Positions 52,892-63,580 of a DNA stretch of 64,000 nt are shown in pieces. The stretch spans positions 312,001 to 376,000 of the forward strand of contig JAFEMH010001240.1 of NCBI GenBank assembly GCA_022495995.1, in the 5' to 3' direction. The notes beneath the pieces were generated by a model. It saw only the letters and a list, made by a program, of their open reading frames with translations, was not told the DNA's origin and searched no databases. Numbering within the stretch: the first letter of the stretch is position 1; each line of letters begins with the position of its first letter. The translations under genes were made by a program, and so were the position numbers. This DNA is from Adenophora triphylla var. japonica (Eukaryota > Streptophyta > Magnoliopsida > Asterales > Campanulaceae).

Positions 52892-54471
52892 CCGATGCCA
52901 CAATGTAGTGGAATCTTCATTCATAATACAACGTTTCATACCAGTGTGAACATGCATAACATTATTAATGACATTATGTTGTAAATTAATAGAAGAAAGA
53001 CCATCAGACAAAAAACCATTTCCAACAAGATCATATTTATAAAATAAACCGAAATTATTCTCCGAAAACATAAAGGAGTAACCCAAATGTATTAGTCTTG
53101 AAACTGAAATCAAATTTCTGGAAAAACTTGAAATATAAAAGGTCTTTTCTAAATTTAAAACATAATCATTACTTAATACTAAATTGCATGTTCCAATAGC
53201 TTCCACATGTGAGCTGCTCTTGTTTCCTGATAAGATGCATTGCTCACTTCCCACTGGTTTCCTTAGGTTTCACATACCCTGCAAGGTATTCAAAATATGG
53301 ATTGTAGCACCAGAATCAATCCACCATGTATTATGTTTAACATCAACCATATTAGATTCATAACAAACTAATGGGATTTGTTTACCTTTCTTCACAAGCC
53401 AGTTCTGAAACTTGGTGCAATCTTTCTTCATGTGTCCCTTCTTTTTACAAAGAAACACTTGTTTTCCTTCTTGATTCCACCTTGGGGAGGTATTTTACCT
53501 TTCCCATCTTGCATAGCTTGTTTCTAATTCTTTCCTTTGCTTTGGTCTTGTGTAGCATAGCACTTTCACCCATTTCCATCACCAACCTTCCCTCCTCTTG
53601 AACACACATGGTCAAAAGTTCATTAATTGACCACTTATCCTTATGTGTATTGTAAGAGATCTTGAAGGGTCCATATTATTGTGGAAGAGAGTTTAGTATG
53701 TAGTGCACAAGGAAAGTGTCATACATTTCAACCTCAAGAGTTTTCAATTGAGCCGCAATGTCTCTCATCTGCATAATATGATCATGCACATCCCTTACAC
53801 TAGTGAGCCTTAAGGATGAGAGCTTTATTATTAGGATGCTAGCAAGTGCATTATCTGAAGTGACAAATTGCTCATCAAGAGCCTTCAACAAGGCTTTAAC
53901 ATCACTATGATGTTCGACACTACCTCGAATGCTAGCAGAAAGTTTGGTCTTAATGAACATAACACTAAGACAATTAGATCGATCCCATAGTTCATTAACA
54001 ACCAAATCATCTGTAGAGCTAGCATCGGTAATAATAGGCTTGTAACCATCGCCTTTGAGTTCGAGAATATCATTGTTAGAGCAATTCACAGGTTGCATAG
54101 CTGCGTAAATATTGACATACACACTTATCACTTGAAATTTGAGACTAATACATACAAATAATGTTTTACCAATGTAAAACATAAATGATTAATCTCGTGA
54201 CATAAAACCTACCTGTGGGTTAAAGTTTTAATTCATAAGAATCATATAGCTTTATGATAAAACTATCAAATTATGTTTCTTTTCTTAATTCCTGTAGGTA
54301 AATTAAGAAATATAATTTGATATCTTATCCTAATTAATTATATTAAATGTCATAAAATTTCCGTGGGATAAAATTATAACATTAAGTACAATCAATTACA
54401 AATAAATGTCCCCTCTATAAAATGTGATCATTAACTTAATACATAATTTAAATACTTAAAGTTGTTGTGGC
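52892..54471 (-). pseudogene. Right arm of the palindrome: gag-protease-pre-integrase of element F in normal orientation
   Basis: 53676-54182 is gag (NELWDRSNCLSVMFIKTKLS). 53270-53458 has a knuckle FLCKKKGHMKKDCTKF (the first Cys of the CCHC motif shows as Leu) and WWIDSGATIHILNTLQG, the protease active site with D-S-G. 52880-53254 is pre-integrase (NLISVSRLIHLGYSFMFSEN ... LWHRRYV). The gag lacks 23 residues that are present in the left arm. Confidence 0.88.
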
Positions 54472-55384
54472 TAAACTTTAAATACATAAATTATATTGAC
54501 CTCTTAAACATAAATAAATTAAGGAGGGTCCATAATAGCTTAAAAGACCAATCTCCAAGTAAAAAAAAAAATATTGGTTATATGACCCATCAAAATTGTC
54601 AAACGATGATTATGTAGGATGACAAAAATTATTGTCACTTTCTTAAGAAATTATGGTCATTATTTTAATACATAACTTAAATATTTGAAGTTGCCATGGA
54701 AATACATCAAAAAGACACATTATATGACCATATGGACAAAACATGTCAAGAGGGCCAGTATGCAAAATAAATTAAGGGATCAAAATATGAATATGTGGCC
54801 ATAAAAAAATTTATGAACTTAATGATCCCAAAAAAATAAAAATAAAATAAAGCAACAAAATGGATGTAGTAATCATATGGTATAAAATCGATTTGGGGTC
54901 TAGCAACAGTACGGTTAAATGGTCAAAATTGACAGAATAAAGTTTCTACTCAAGCATTGATTAAGTAAGAGAAAATAAAACAAATTATCTCACTTTCAAC
55001 AGGGTACATAAATTAGAAGGAAAAATCCATTTTTCGCTTTTATTGAAATCAAACAGTCAACAAAAGTAAACACCAATTGACCGGTCCGAAATCCAAACCG
55101 AGAAAATATTTCTACACGTCAAATGAATCTATACCGACAAATGAGATGGAATACAACATGAATAATCAAAGCCTTTAAACGAGACTCATTATGTATGTAG
55201 TCCAATGGAAAGACATATAGTCATCATTCATCTTCATTAGTTGGACTCAAACATCAAGAGAGCACCCTTATAAATAAACAGTCATGTTTCAAAGCCTAAG
55301 ATTCAAAACTTTATAATCATGAACTCAAAACGGCATGCAAAGTATAAAATCAAGGCAGAGGCAAAAACGGGCTCTGATACCAAA
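54472..55384 (-). other. Leader of element F
   Basis: About 900 bp AT-rich leader between the primer site and gag, without coding. The primer site (minus TGGTATCAGAGCCC) is at 55368-55381, directly inside the right LTR. Confidence 0.7.
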
Positions 55385-55830
55385 TGTTAGCATAAATTAA
55401 TATGCTAGACCATAAATCAGAGGTAGGAAATGCAGTGGATGTATAAAATTAAAATGAACTAACCTCCGGCCATTGATTCAAGCAACTATATTTAGTGCTT
55501 CTTCGCCTTGAAAACTTCTATAGTCTCTCCCTCTTCTGGGTTTGATGGTGCTAGAAAATGTATGAATTGGGATAACTCTAGGGACCCAAGGATGCCTCTA
55601 TTTATAGGCTTTGTCCATCACAAAGCTAATCAATCAATCCCATAAATTGTGGGATTAATTTGGACTAATTGATTTATTCCCATAATATTACTTTGACCAA
55701 TATTTTATTGGTGTAGTTATGGAAACCAAATTAATCATCATTAATGATTTGGACCAATTAAGAATATCTTTATTTTGCTATTAATTGATACCAAAGAATT
55801 TTCTTATACCAAAATAGAGAATATCTTACA
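55385..55830 (-). repeat. 5' LTR of element F
   Basis: TGTTAGCATAAATT ... ATATCTTACA, 446 bp. A minus-strand TATAAATA (complement of 55599-55606) is its likely TATA box. No CG palindrome is present in this short LTR. Confidence 0.88.
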
Positions 55831-55991
55831 CTATCGACTCATGAACCGAGAACTAGCGGGCATGTTTACCGGTGCATGTATTAAAAAGTGCTAGTACATG
55901 TGTTAAAGAGTGTCAGTAGACTCAACATTAGCATATTGATAATGGTATAATGTGTAAATACCAGTGGAACATTTTGTTAATGCATTCTATG

Positions 55992-56198
55992 TAGGGGTGT
56001 AAATGGTTCGATTTGGTTCAATTTGGACAAATTTAGAGACCAAATCGCTAGTACTTGGTTTGGAGAAATCCCAAACCAAATCGAACCATGGAAAATTTCA
56101 AATCGAACCAAACCAAACCACCTTGGTTTGGTTCAGTTCGATCTCAAACCGTGGTTCCATTAAGCGGTTCAAACCGCGGTCCGAACTGCGGTCTAGAC
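55992..56198. mobile_element. hAT-type terminus cut by element E
   Basis: TAGGGGTGTAAATGGTTCGA followed by many GGTTTGGTTC / GAACCAAACC and GAACCGCGGTTC-type words, the plan of a plant hAT end with subterminal repeats. It stops at 56198, where element E begins; the remainder is presumably right of the window. Confidence 0.5.
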
Positions 56199-57781
56199 TG
56201 TCACGACCCTAAACCTAGGCATTATAATTGTGAGTATTATACGTTAGTTGTAATATTTTAATAAATTATTTGATATTTTAAGATGTAATAAATTAAAAAT
56301 AGTTATTTAATGTCAAATGAAAATACTAGGAGTGTGTAGTGAAATAATAATATTTGACAATTTAATTAAATATCTTATAAAATGTTGAGGTGCTTAACTG
56401 AATATGTTGGAACTTAAGAAAGATAAAGAAAATTTTAAATAGTTGGAGGAGCTTAGGTGATCTTATTTAATGTTTATCCTTGTTATAGTTAAATGAAAGC
56501 TTCCTTTTCATTTTAAAATAAAAACCTTTTCTTTCCCCAGCCAAGTATTGTTCTTCCATGGAAAAGAAAATGGTCCAAATCAATTATCCATTTTAAAAAT
56601 CTCCCATTTAATCAAGAAAAATCTGTTTGACGACCCGTTCGTTTTTTTGTGTTCGGGAGAAGAAGGAGAGCATTTTCACCCGATTAAAGTTTTCAAGTTT
56701 TTATATTAATTTCAAGTAAGTTATTATATTTTTCTTGAATTGTATGCTCATTTAGTGGTAAAGGATGTTGTTGTTGTTGAAAAATGGTTGCATGTGATTT
56801 TGATCAATTTTCTTGAGTTGGAAATGGAAAAATTGGCCTTTGGCTTGATTGGAATGAGTTGAGGAAAAAAGTAAGTTAAATTATTTGAATTACTAAAAAT
56901 TATTGGTTTTTCTTCTAGTAATTGATTTAGGAGTTAAATCGGATGTAGGCCTAGTTAACTCGGACTGTGATAGATGGTATGGTAAATGAAAGAGTAGTAT
57001 TTAGTGAGTAATTTTATGTTGATTTTTACATTAAACTTAATTTATTTTTCCCTTAACTTTTGATGAACTATTAATGTGTATAAGTATAGATTTATTGTAG
57101 CTAGAAAAGTGTATAAATATGAGAAATGGAAGTGGTACGAAATATAGGAGGGATAATTTGATAGAGGTTGAATTAATAATTTTGTGACAATGGTGGATAC
57201 AAGTAGCCCTGTTTGTATTAGCAGCGTTATTTATTAGTAATATTATATATGGAAATTTTAAATCACATTTCTGTTATTATTCCATTATGTCGTACTTTTG
57301 GAAATAAGTTGGTGCATTGTTGTTACCATAGAACGTGTTTTCAGCATTGTAAAACCAAATAGTGACCATTATGGCTACATGATTAATGCATTTTCAGAGA
57401 ATGAAAGCTTAAAGCAACTTTGTCGATATTAGCTTAGCAGAGTCATAGAGCTTGCTCAAGCTCATTTGTATCGAAAATCTCGCACTGCCAAAACATAAGA
57501 TCACTTATTACAATTAGGAAATCCACACAATGTTGGATAAATTCTTACAGAAAAGTTATATTGAAAAAAAAAGTCAAACTTTAAGAGTGTAGATTTATTT
57601 GCTTATACCTTCTTGAAATTGCCTTCTTAAGAAATGGTTTTGGAATGGGTTGAATTGGTTTGGGAGGTATTATACTGAGGTTGGGTTGGTATTGTTGCTT
57701 AAGGAGGATAAGATAGGAGTATATAACAATTTTGGGTTGGCCTTGCTGATGGTTCAGCTCTGTTCTTAGTTTCTGAAAAGG

Positions 57782-57889
57782 GGCACGAGTCGTGCCCTCT
57801 GGCACGAGTCGTGCCATGCCTGTCGTGACAAGTCGTGCCATGGGGGACGAGTGTATCAGGCTGCTTGAGTTCGTGGCACGAGTCGTGCC
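57782..57889 (+). promoter_or_regulatory. GGCACGAGTCGTGCC palindrome cluster, left LTR of E
   Basis: Three perfect 15-bp palindromes GGCACGAGTCGTGCC (57782, 57801, 57875) and a diverged one TGTCGTGACAAGTCGTGCC (57821). It lies about 45 bp upstream of a TATATCA stretch (57934-57940), the closest TATA-like sequence. A promoter role is inferred. Confidence 0.5.
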
Positions 57890-57944
57890 CTGCCCTATTT
57901 TGCTGAGTTGTTTTTAAAGTCTGCATGTCCAACTATATCACATA

Positions 57945-58230
57945 CTCCCTCCGTCCCACCAACATTGATACCAAATTTCTGGGCACGGGGATTAAGGAAA
58001 AGTAAGTGGGAGAAAAAGTGAAAGAAAATGTTGTGAGTAAGAAAAATTAAATAGGAGAGAGAATGAGTGGAAGGAATAGTTAGGAGAGAGAATGTTGTGA
58101 GTGTAAAAGTGAAATATGAGAGAATGAGTGGGATAAATAGTGAAGATTCCTTTGCCATTTTGGGCAGTATCAGTTTTGGTGGGACGGACCAAAAAGGAAA
58201 TAAGTATCAGTTTTGGTGGGACGGAGGGAG
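57945..58230. mobile_element. Stowaway-like MITE in the 5' LTR of element E
   Basis: CTCCCTCCGTCCCACCAACA ... TTGGTGGGACGGAGGGAG, flanked by TA (57943-57944, 58231-58232), 286 bp. The right LTR at 62707-62716 is empty at this point, so the MITE arrived after E was inserted. It sits inside a TATATA-rich stretch that may hold the core promoter. Confidence 0.92.
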
Positions 58231-59030
58231 TATACTTTATCCAATTGAATACTATAATCCAAGTATAATATATGAACAACAATATGATGTTTTAACATAC
58301 CAATTGGGATAATTGGAAGATATTTAAATGTTTGGTTAAAGTAGGTTGGAACCATTGATTCCATTGAACCTAACTTGCTTAATATTCTTATATGATTCAT
58401 GATATATCCTTGAATGGTTATTATAAGTGTGTAGACCTTATGTGTTGCACCTTTTACATTTGTTTGACATCTTTATGATGTGCTTGATTAGGGTTCCCTA
58501 CTTTGGAATCCTAAGTTGAATTGAATTGGTTCAAGGATGGTTTAACCTTAGTGCTACTTGTGATTGATACTTGTTATCATTTTGCTATCATTTTGATATG
58601 CTATATTGGTATGGTTCCCTACTTTGGAATCATCCATTGGTGGTTTAAGCAAGTAGTGATTACTGTGCTTATATTTGAAAGTCCAGCTGGTACTTGTTTG
58701 TTGGGCAGTGTTATGGGATTATAAGAGGCACCCGAACCGAGTTCGTTATAATCCATACATTGGTTCCCTTTTTGCCCAGCCATTGGCCATGGTTTGGGTA
58801 GTGGGCTAGCTCAAGGGTAGTCTAGTTGCACATTTGGGTATGACTTTGTGTCATAGTCCCCGTTTGTTGTTACTGTGATTGGGTTCCGGAACCGCTTCTT
58901 CAGCTGTTGATGTTGCTCGGATCGTGATATCCTTTTGAGGATGAAACCTTGGCTCAATATCCTTCTAAGTGTTTCATTATTGCACTTATGTGTTATATGC
59001 ATATATATCTTTCTTTGTGTTTATAAGAAT

Positions 59031-59034
<4 letters not shown>

Positions 59035-59104
<70 letters not shown>
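59035..59104. repeat. (TA)n microsatellite in the left LTR of E
   Basis: About 35 TA units; the right LTR has a slightly shorter run at 63515-63577. Confidence 0.95.
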
Positions 59105-59107
<3 letters not shown>

Positions 59108-59655
59108 ATGTTATATACTTTCCTAATGTGATTGTATATCATATTGTTGCATATATAATAACTTGCTGAGTTTTTTCTCACCCCGTCCTTTTATTGATTT
59201 CTTAGATAGAGCTGAGTCAGGGGCTAGAACACGTTGAGCACCGAGAGGGCGCCTAGTGGGGATTGTTTTGAGCAAGGTATTTTGTAAGGTTACATTATGT
59301 AAATGTATAACCTTGGGTAGTATTCCGAGAATTTGACTTGTTGTCCTTATTTTGCAACTTTTTAAGGATTGTAAATATTTTTCAATTTGGGAACTATGTT
59401 CCTTGGTTTGTAAATAAGTTTCTGTGTGGTTTGTAAAGGGTGTAAATGGTTTGAAAGTGGTGTGAGTTGGTTTTTGAAGTAGAGGTAATTGGTTTTACCT
59501 TTAGTTGAAATGTTTATGCAAGTTTTTTTTGTTAAACAGGTTTTTGAAATTGACAACTTTTAGAAAGGACATTTTGAAAGTTTTTTTTTAAAAGGCGTCT
59601 TCAAAGCGTGTCCCGACGTGGGGCCAAGTAGGACCTCGGTTCGGTGCGCGTAAGT

Positions 59656-59667
59656 TGGTATCAGAGC
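59656..59667 (+). other. Primer binding site of element E
   Basis: TGGTATCAGAGC, complement of the initiator methionine tRNA end, placed after the left LTR and before gag. It fixes the plus orientation. Confidence 0.9.
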
Positions 59668-59763
59668 CTTAGGTTTAGATAGTCTAGAGTGACTTCGTGA
59701 CCTAGGAGGGTAGTATGGATTGAGTGAGTGACGTTAAGTGTTTTATGCAGGTACTAAGCCCTT

Positions 59764-60501
59764 ATGGAAGGAGTTGAAGGTGATCCGACTGGACCTTTAG
59801 GCCGTGGTAATGTAAGGGAGGAGACTCGTGAGATGTTTCAAGGTATGCTTGAGGCAGCCATGAAAGAAATGAATGATCAAAGGCAGAGCGGAGAGCAGGC
59901 AGCTCCAAGAGTTGGACTGGAGCAATTCTTGAAGATGAAACCTATTGGTTATGATGGCGAGCCGGATGTGTCAAAGGCGGATAGATGGATTGAGGCTATG
60001 GAGAAAATCTTTGATGTGTTGAGATGTACCGAGGATGAACGAGTTAGATTCGCTGCATACAAGTTTTCTGGTGCGGCTGAGCATTGGTGGAGAATTTTAA
60101 AGGTAAGTTGGGATGAGGCTCATATTCCGTATACTTGGGAGAATTTTCTAAGGAAGTTTAAGGAGCATTTCATTTCGACTGTAGATCAAGATAAAAAGGA
60201 GATGGAGTTTCTTAACTTGGAGCAGAATTGTATGACAGTGGCTCAGTATGTGGCTAAGTTTATCGAATTATCTAGGTATTGCACTCATCTAGTTGCAACT
60301 GAGGAAAGAAAGTCCATGAGATTTGTTCGAGGTTTGAAGACAGTGATTCGAACGCAGTTAGTGTCCCACAAGTTTCAAAATTTTCAAGATGCAGTGGATC
60401 GTGCTTACCATGTGGAGCATGATATTGATGAACATAAGAGGAAGACGGAAGGGTTAAGTACCGGAAGTCGAGAAGGACAAGGGAGACAACAACAAGACTG
60501 A
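59764..60501 (+). CDS. gag of Gypsy element E (245 residues)
   Basis: Open from ATG. Residues about 55-215 are a Gypsy gag domain: FLKMKPIGYDGEPDVSKADR, WIEAMEKIFDVLRCTEDERV, RFAAYKFSGAAEHWW, WENFLRKFKEHFISTVDQDK, and FIELSRYCTHLV. The frame ends at a TGA (60499-60501) just before two zinc knuckles in the same frame, CNYCQKEGHIEEHC (CCHC) and CLNCGQLGHFQRDYP (last Cys changed to Tyr), so the natural protein was probably about 300 residues and one base change may have created the stop. Gag forms particles and packages RNA. It is the only gene the element keeps. Confidence 0.85.
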   Translation: MEGVEGDPTGPLGRGNVREETREMFQGMLEAAMKEMNDQRQSGEQAAPRVGLEQFLKMKPIGYDGEPDVSKADRWIEAMEKIFDVLRCTEDERVRFAAYKFSGAAEHWWRILKVSWDEAHIPYTWENFLRKFKEHFISTVDQDKKEMEFLNLEQNCMTVAQYVAKFIELSRYCTHLVATEERKSMRFVRGLKTVIRTQLVSHKFQNFQDAVDRAYHVEHDIDEHKRKTEGLSTGSREGQGRQQQD

Positions 60502-60948
60502 GATAATCGAGGTAATACTCCGGGGAATCAGAATAAGAAGGTTTGTAATTATTGTCAGAAAGAGGGGCATATAGAGGAGCACTGTTGGAAGAAGCAAGAC
60601 AAATGTTTGAATTGTGGCCAGTTGGGGCATTTTCAAAGGGATTATCCTAAAAAAAGCATCAACCATTAGGGAGTGGTGCTGGAACTTCTCAAGGGCAGAA
60701 AAGGGATGCTTCGGGGAGGCCTAAGGTTCCACGCCGTGACTTTGTTGTGAATCAATAATAGGAGGTATCATTTTTTTTAAGTTTGAGAGCACGCGCACTT
60801 ATAGACCCTGGCTCATAGCATCGTTATGTTTCCATGCATTTTGCATCGCATTTGCATTCTTATGCTAAGTCCTTGTTTTAAGTGTTAGAAATATTCGGGG
60901 TTGTTTAACCTTCTAGATAGGTAAGTTTAAAATTCGGGACAAATTTTC
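60502..60948 (+). pseudogene. Zinc knuckles and protease stub of element E
   Basis: After the TGA the frame continues with the two knuckles (60544-60655) and a stop at 60667. Near 60785-60840 the words RALIDPGS and HRYVSMHFAS match the start of a chromovirus protease (ALIDPGSTHSYVS). Then all pol sequence is missing. The join near 60850-60945 to the region before the polypurine tract marks the deletion. Confidence 0.75.
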
Positions 60949-60964
60949 TTTAAGGGGGAGTGAT
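60949..60964 (+). other. Polypurine tract of element E
   Basis: TTTAAGGGGGAGTGAT directly before the right LTR (60965). Confidence 0.85.
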
Positions 60965-63510
60965 TGTCACGACCCTAAACCTAGGCATTATAATTGTGAG
61001 TATTATATGTTAGTTGTAATATTTTAATAAATTATTTGATATTTTAAGTATGTAATAAATTAAAAATAATTATTTAATGTCAAATGAAAATACTAGGAGT
61101 GTGTAGTGAAATAATAATGTTTGACAATTTAATTAAATATCTTATAAAATGTTGAGGTGCTTAAGTGAATATGTTGGAACTTAAGAAAGATAAAGGAAAT
61201 TTTAAATAGTTGGAGGAGCTTAGGTGATCTTATTTAATGTTTATCCTTGTTATAGTTAAATGAAAGCTTCCTTTTCATTTTAAAACAAAAACCTTTTCTT
61301 TCCCTAGCCAAGTATTGTTCTTCCATGGAAAAGAAAATGGTCCAAATCAATTATCCATTTTAAAAATCTCCCATTTAATCAAGAAAAATCTGTTTGACGA
61401 TCCGTTCGTTTCTTTGTGTTCGGGAGAAGAAGGAGAGCATTTCCACTCGATTAAAGTTTTTAAGTTTTTATATTAATTTCAAGTAAGTTATTATATTTTT
61501 CTTGAATTGTATGCTCATTTATTGGTAAAGGATGTTGTTGTTGTTGAAAAATGGTTGCATGTGATTTTGATCAATTTTCTTGAGTTGGAAATGGAAAAAT
61601 TGGCCTTTGGCTTGATTGGAATGAGTTGAGGAAAAAAGTAAGTTAAATTATTTGAATTACTAAAATTATTGGTTTTTCTTCTAGTAATTGATTTATGAGT
61701 TAAATCGGATGTAGGCCTAGTTAACTCGGACTGTGATAGATGGTATGGTAAATGAAAGAGTAGTATTTAGTGAGTAAATTTATGTTGATTTTTCACATTA
61801 AACTTAATTTATTTTTCCCTTAACTTTTGATGAACTATTAGTGTGTATAAATATAGATTTAATGTAGCTAGAAAAGTGCATAAATATGAGAAATGTAAGT
61901 GGTACGAAATATAGGAGGGATAATTTGATAGAGGTTGAATTAATAATTTTGTGACAATGGTGGATACAAGTAGCCCTGTTTGTATTAGCAGCGTTATTTA
62001 TTAGTATTATTATATATGGAAATTTTAAATCACATTTTTGTTATTATTCCATTATGTCGTAATTTTGGAAATGAGTTGGTGCATTGTTGTTACCATAGAA
62101 CATGTTTTCAGCATTGTAAAACCAAATAGTGACCATTATGGCTACATGATTAATGCATTTTCAGAGAATGAAAGCTGAAAGCAACTTTGTCGATGTTAGC
62201 TTAGCAGAGTCATAGAGCTTGCTCAAGCTCATTTGTATAGAAAATCTCGCACTACCAAAACATAAGATCACTTATTACTATTAGGAAATCCACACAATGT
62301 TGGAGAAATTCTTACAGAAAAGTTATATTGAAAAAAAAAAGTCAAACTTTAAGAATGTAGATTTATTTGCTTATACCTTCTTGAAATTGCCTTCTTAAGA
62401 AGTGGTTTTGGAATGGGTTGAATTGGTTTGGGAGGTATTATACTGAGGTTGGGTTGGTATTGTTGCTTAAGGAGGATAAGGATAGGAGTATATAACAATT
62501 TTGGGTTGGCCTTGCTGATGGTTCAGCTCTGTTCTTAGTTTCTGAAAAGGGGCACGAGTCGTGTCATGCCTGTCGTGACAAGTCGTGCCATGGGGGACGA
62601 CTGTATCAGGCTGCTTGAGTTAGTGGCACGAGTCGTGCCATGGGGCACGAGTCGTGCCCTGCCCTATTTTGCTGAGTTGTTTTTAAAGCCTGTATGTCCA
62701 ACTATATCACATATATTTTATCCAATTGAATACTATAATCCAAGTATAATATATGAACAACAATATGATGTTTTAACATACCAATTGGGATAATTGGAAG
62801 ATGTTTAAATGTTTGGTTAAAGTAGGTTGGAACCATTGATTCCATTGAACCTAACTTGCTTAATATTCTTATATGATTCATGATATATCCTTGAATGGTT
62901 ATTATAAGTGTGTAGACCTTATGTGTTGCACCTTTTACATTTGTTTGACATCTTTATGATGTGCTTGATTAGGGTTCCCTACTTTGGAATCCTAAGTTGA
63001 ATTGAATTGGTTCAAGGATGGTTTAGACTTAGTGCTACTTGTGATTGATACTTGTTATCATTTTGCTATCATTTTGATATACTATATTGGTATGGTTCCC
63101 TTCTTTGGAATCATCCATTGGTGGTTTAAGCAAGTAGTGATTACTGTGCTTATATTTGAAAGTCCAGCTGGTACTTGTTTGTTGGGCAGTGTTATAGAAT
63201 TATAATGGCACCCGAGCCGAGTTCGTTATAATCCATACACTGGTTCCCTTTTTACCCAGCCATTGGCCATGGTTTGGGTAGTGGGCTAGCTCAAGGGTAG
63301 TCTAGTTGCACATTTGGGTATGACTTTGTGCCATAGTCCCTATTTGTTGTTACTGTGATTGGGTTTCGAAACCGCTTCTTCAGCTGCTGATGCTGCTCGG
63401 ATCGTGATATCCTTTTGAGGATGAAACCTTGGCTCAGTATCCTTCTAAGTGTTACATTATTGCACTTATATGTTATATGCATATATATCTTTCTTTGTGT
63501 TTATAAGAAT

Positions 63511-63580
<70 letters not shown>

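Larger units (their letters stand above)
47734..55830 (-). mobile_element. Copia element F with an internal palindrome
   Basis: LTRs 47734-48178 and 55385-55830 (445 and 446 bp). A primer site (TGGTATCAGAGC, minus) sits by the right LTR and a polypurine tract AAGTGGGAAAA by the left, so orientation is minus. Flanks CTGTC (47729-47733) and CTATC (55831-55835) are a target duplication with one change. Gene order is gag, protease, integrase, RT, RNase H. A second, inverted copy of leader-gag-protease-pre-integrase (51223-52876) has been placed before integrase. Confidence 0.88.
56199..59653 (+). repeat. Left (5') LTR of element E
   Basis: About 3.45 kb, closely matching 60965-64000. It contains the CG-palindrome cluster (57782-57889), a MITE (57945-58230) absent from the right LTR, and a (TA)n run at 59035-59104. 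The 3' end is placed just before the primer site; a terminal CA is not evident. Small open frames are not genes. Confidence 0.85.

Noticed and set aside
58521..58724. 67-residue frame in the LTR of E, repeated at 63002-63205
   Set aside because: LTR copy; hydrophobic translation of AT-rich DNA without support.
59035..59104. Possible cruciform or origin at the (TA)n run
   Set aside because: Ordinary microsatellite present in both LTRs of E with slightly different length.
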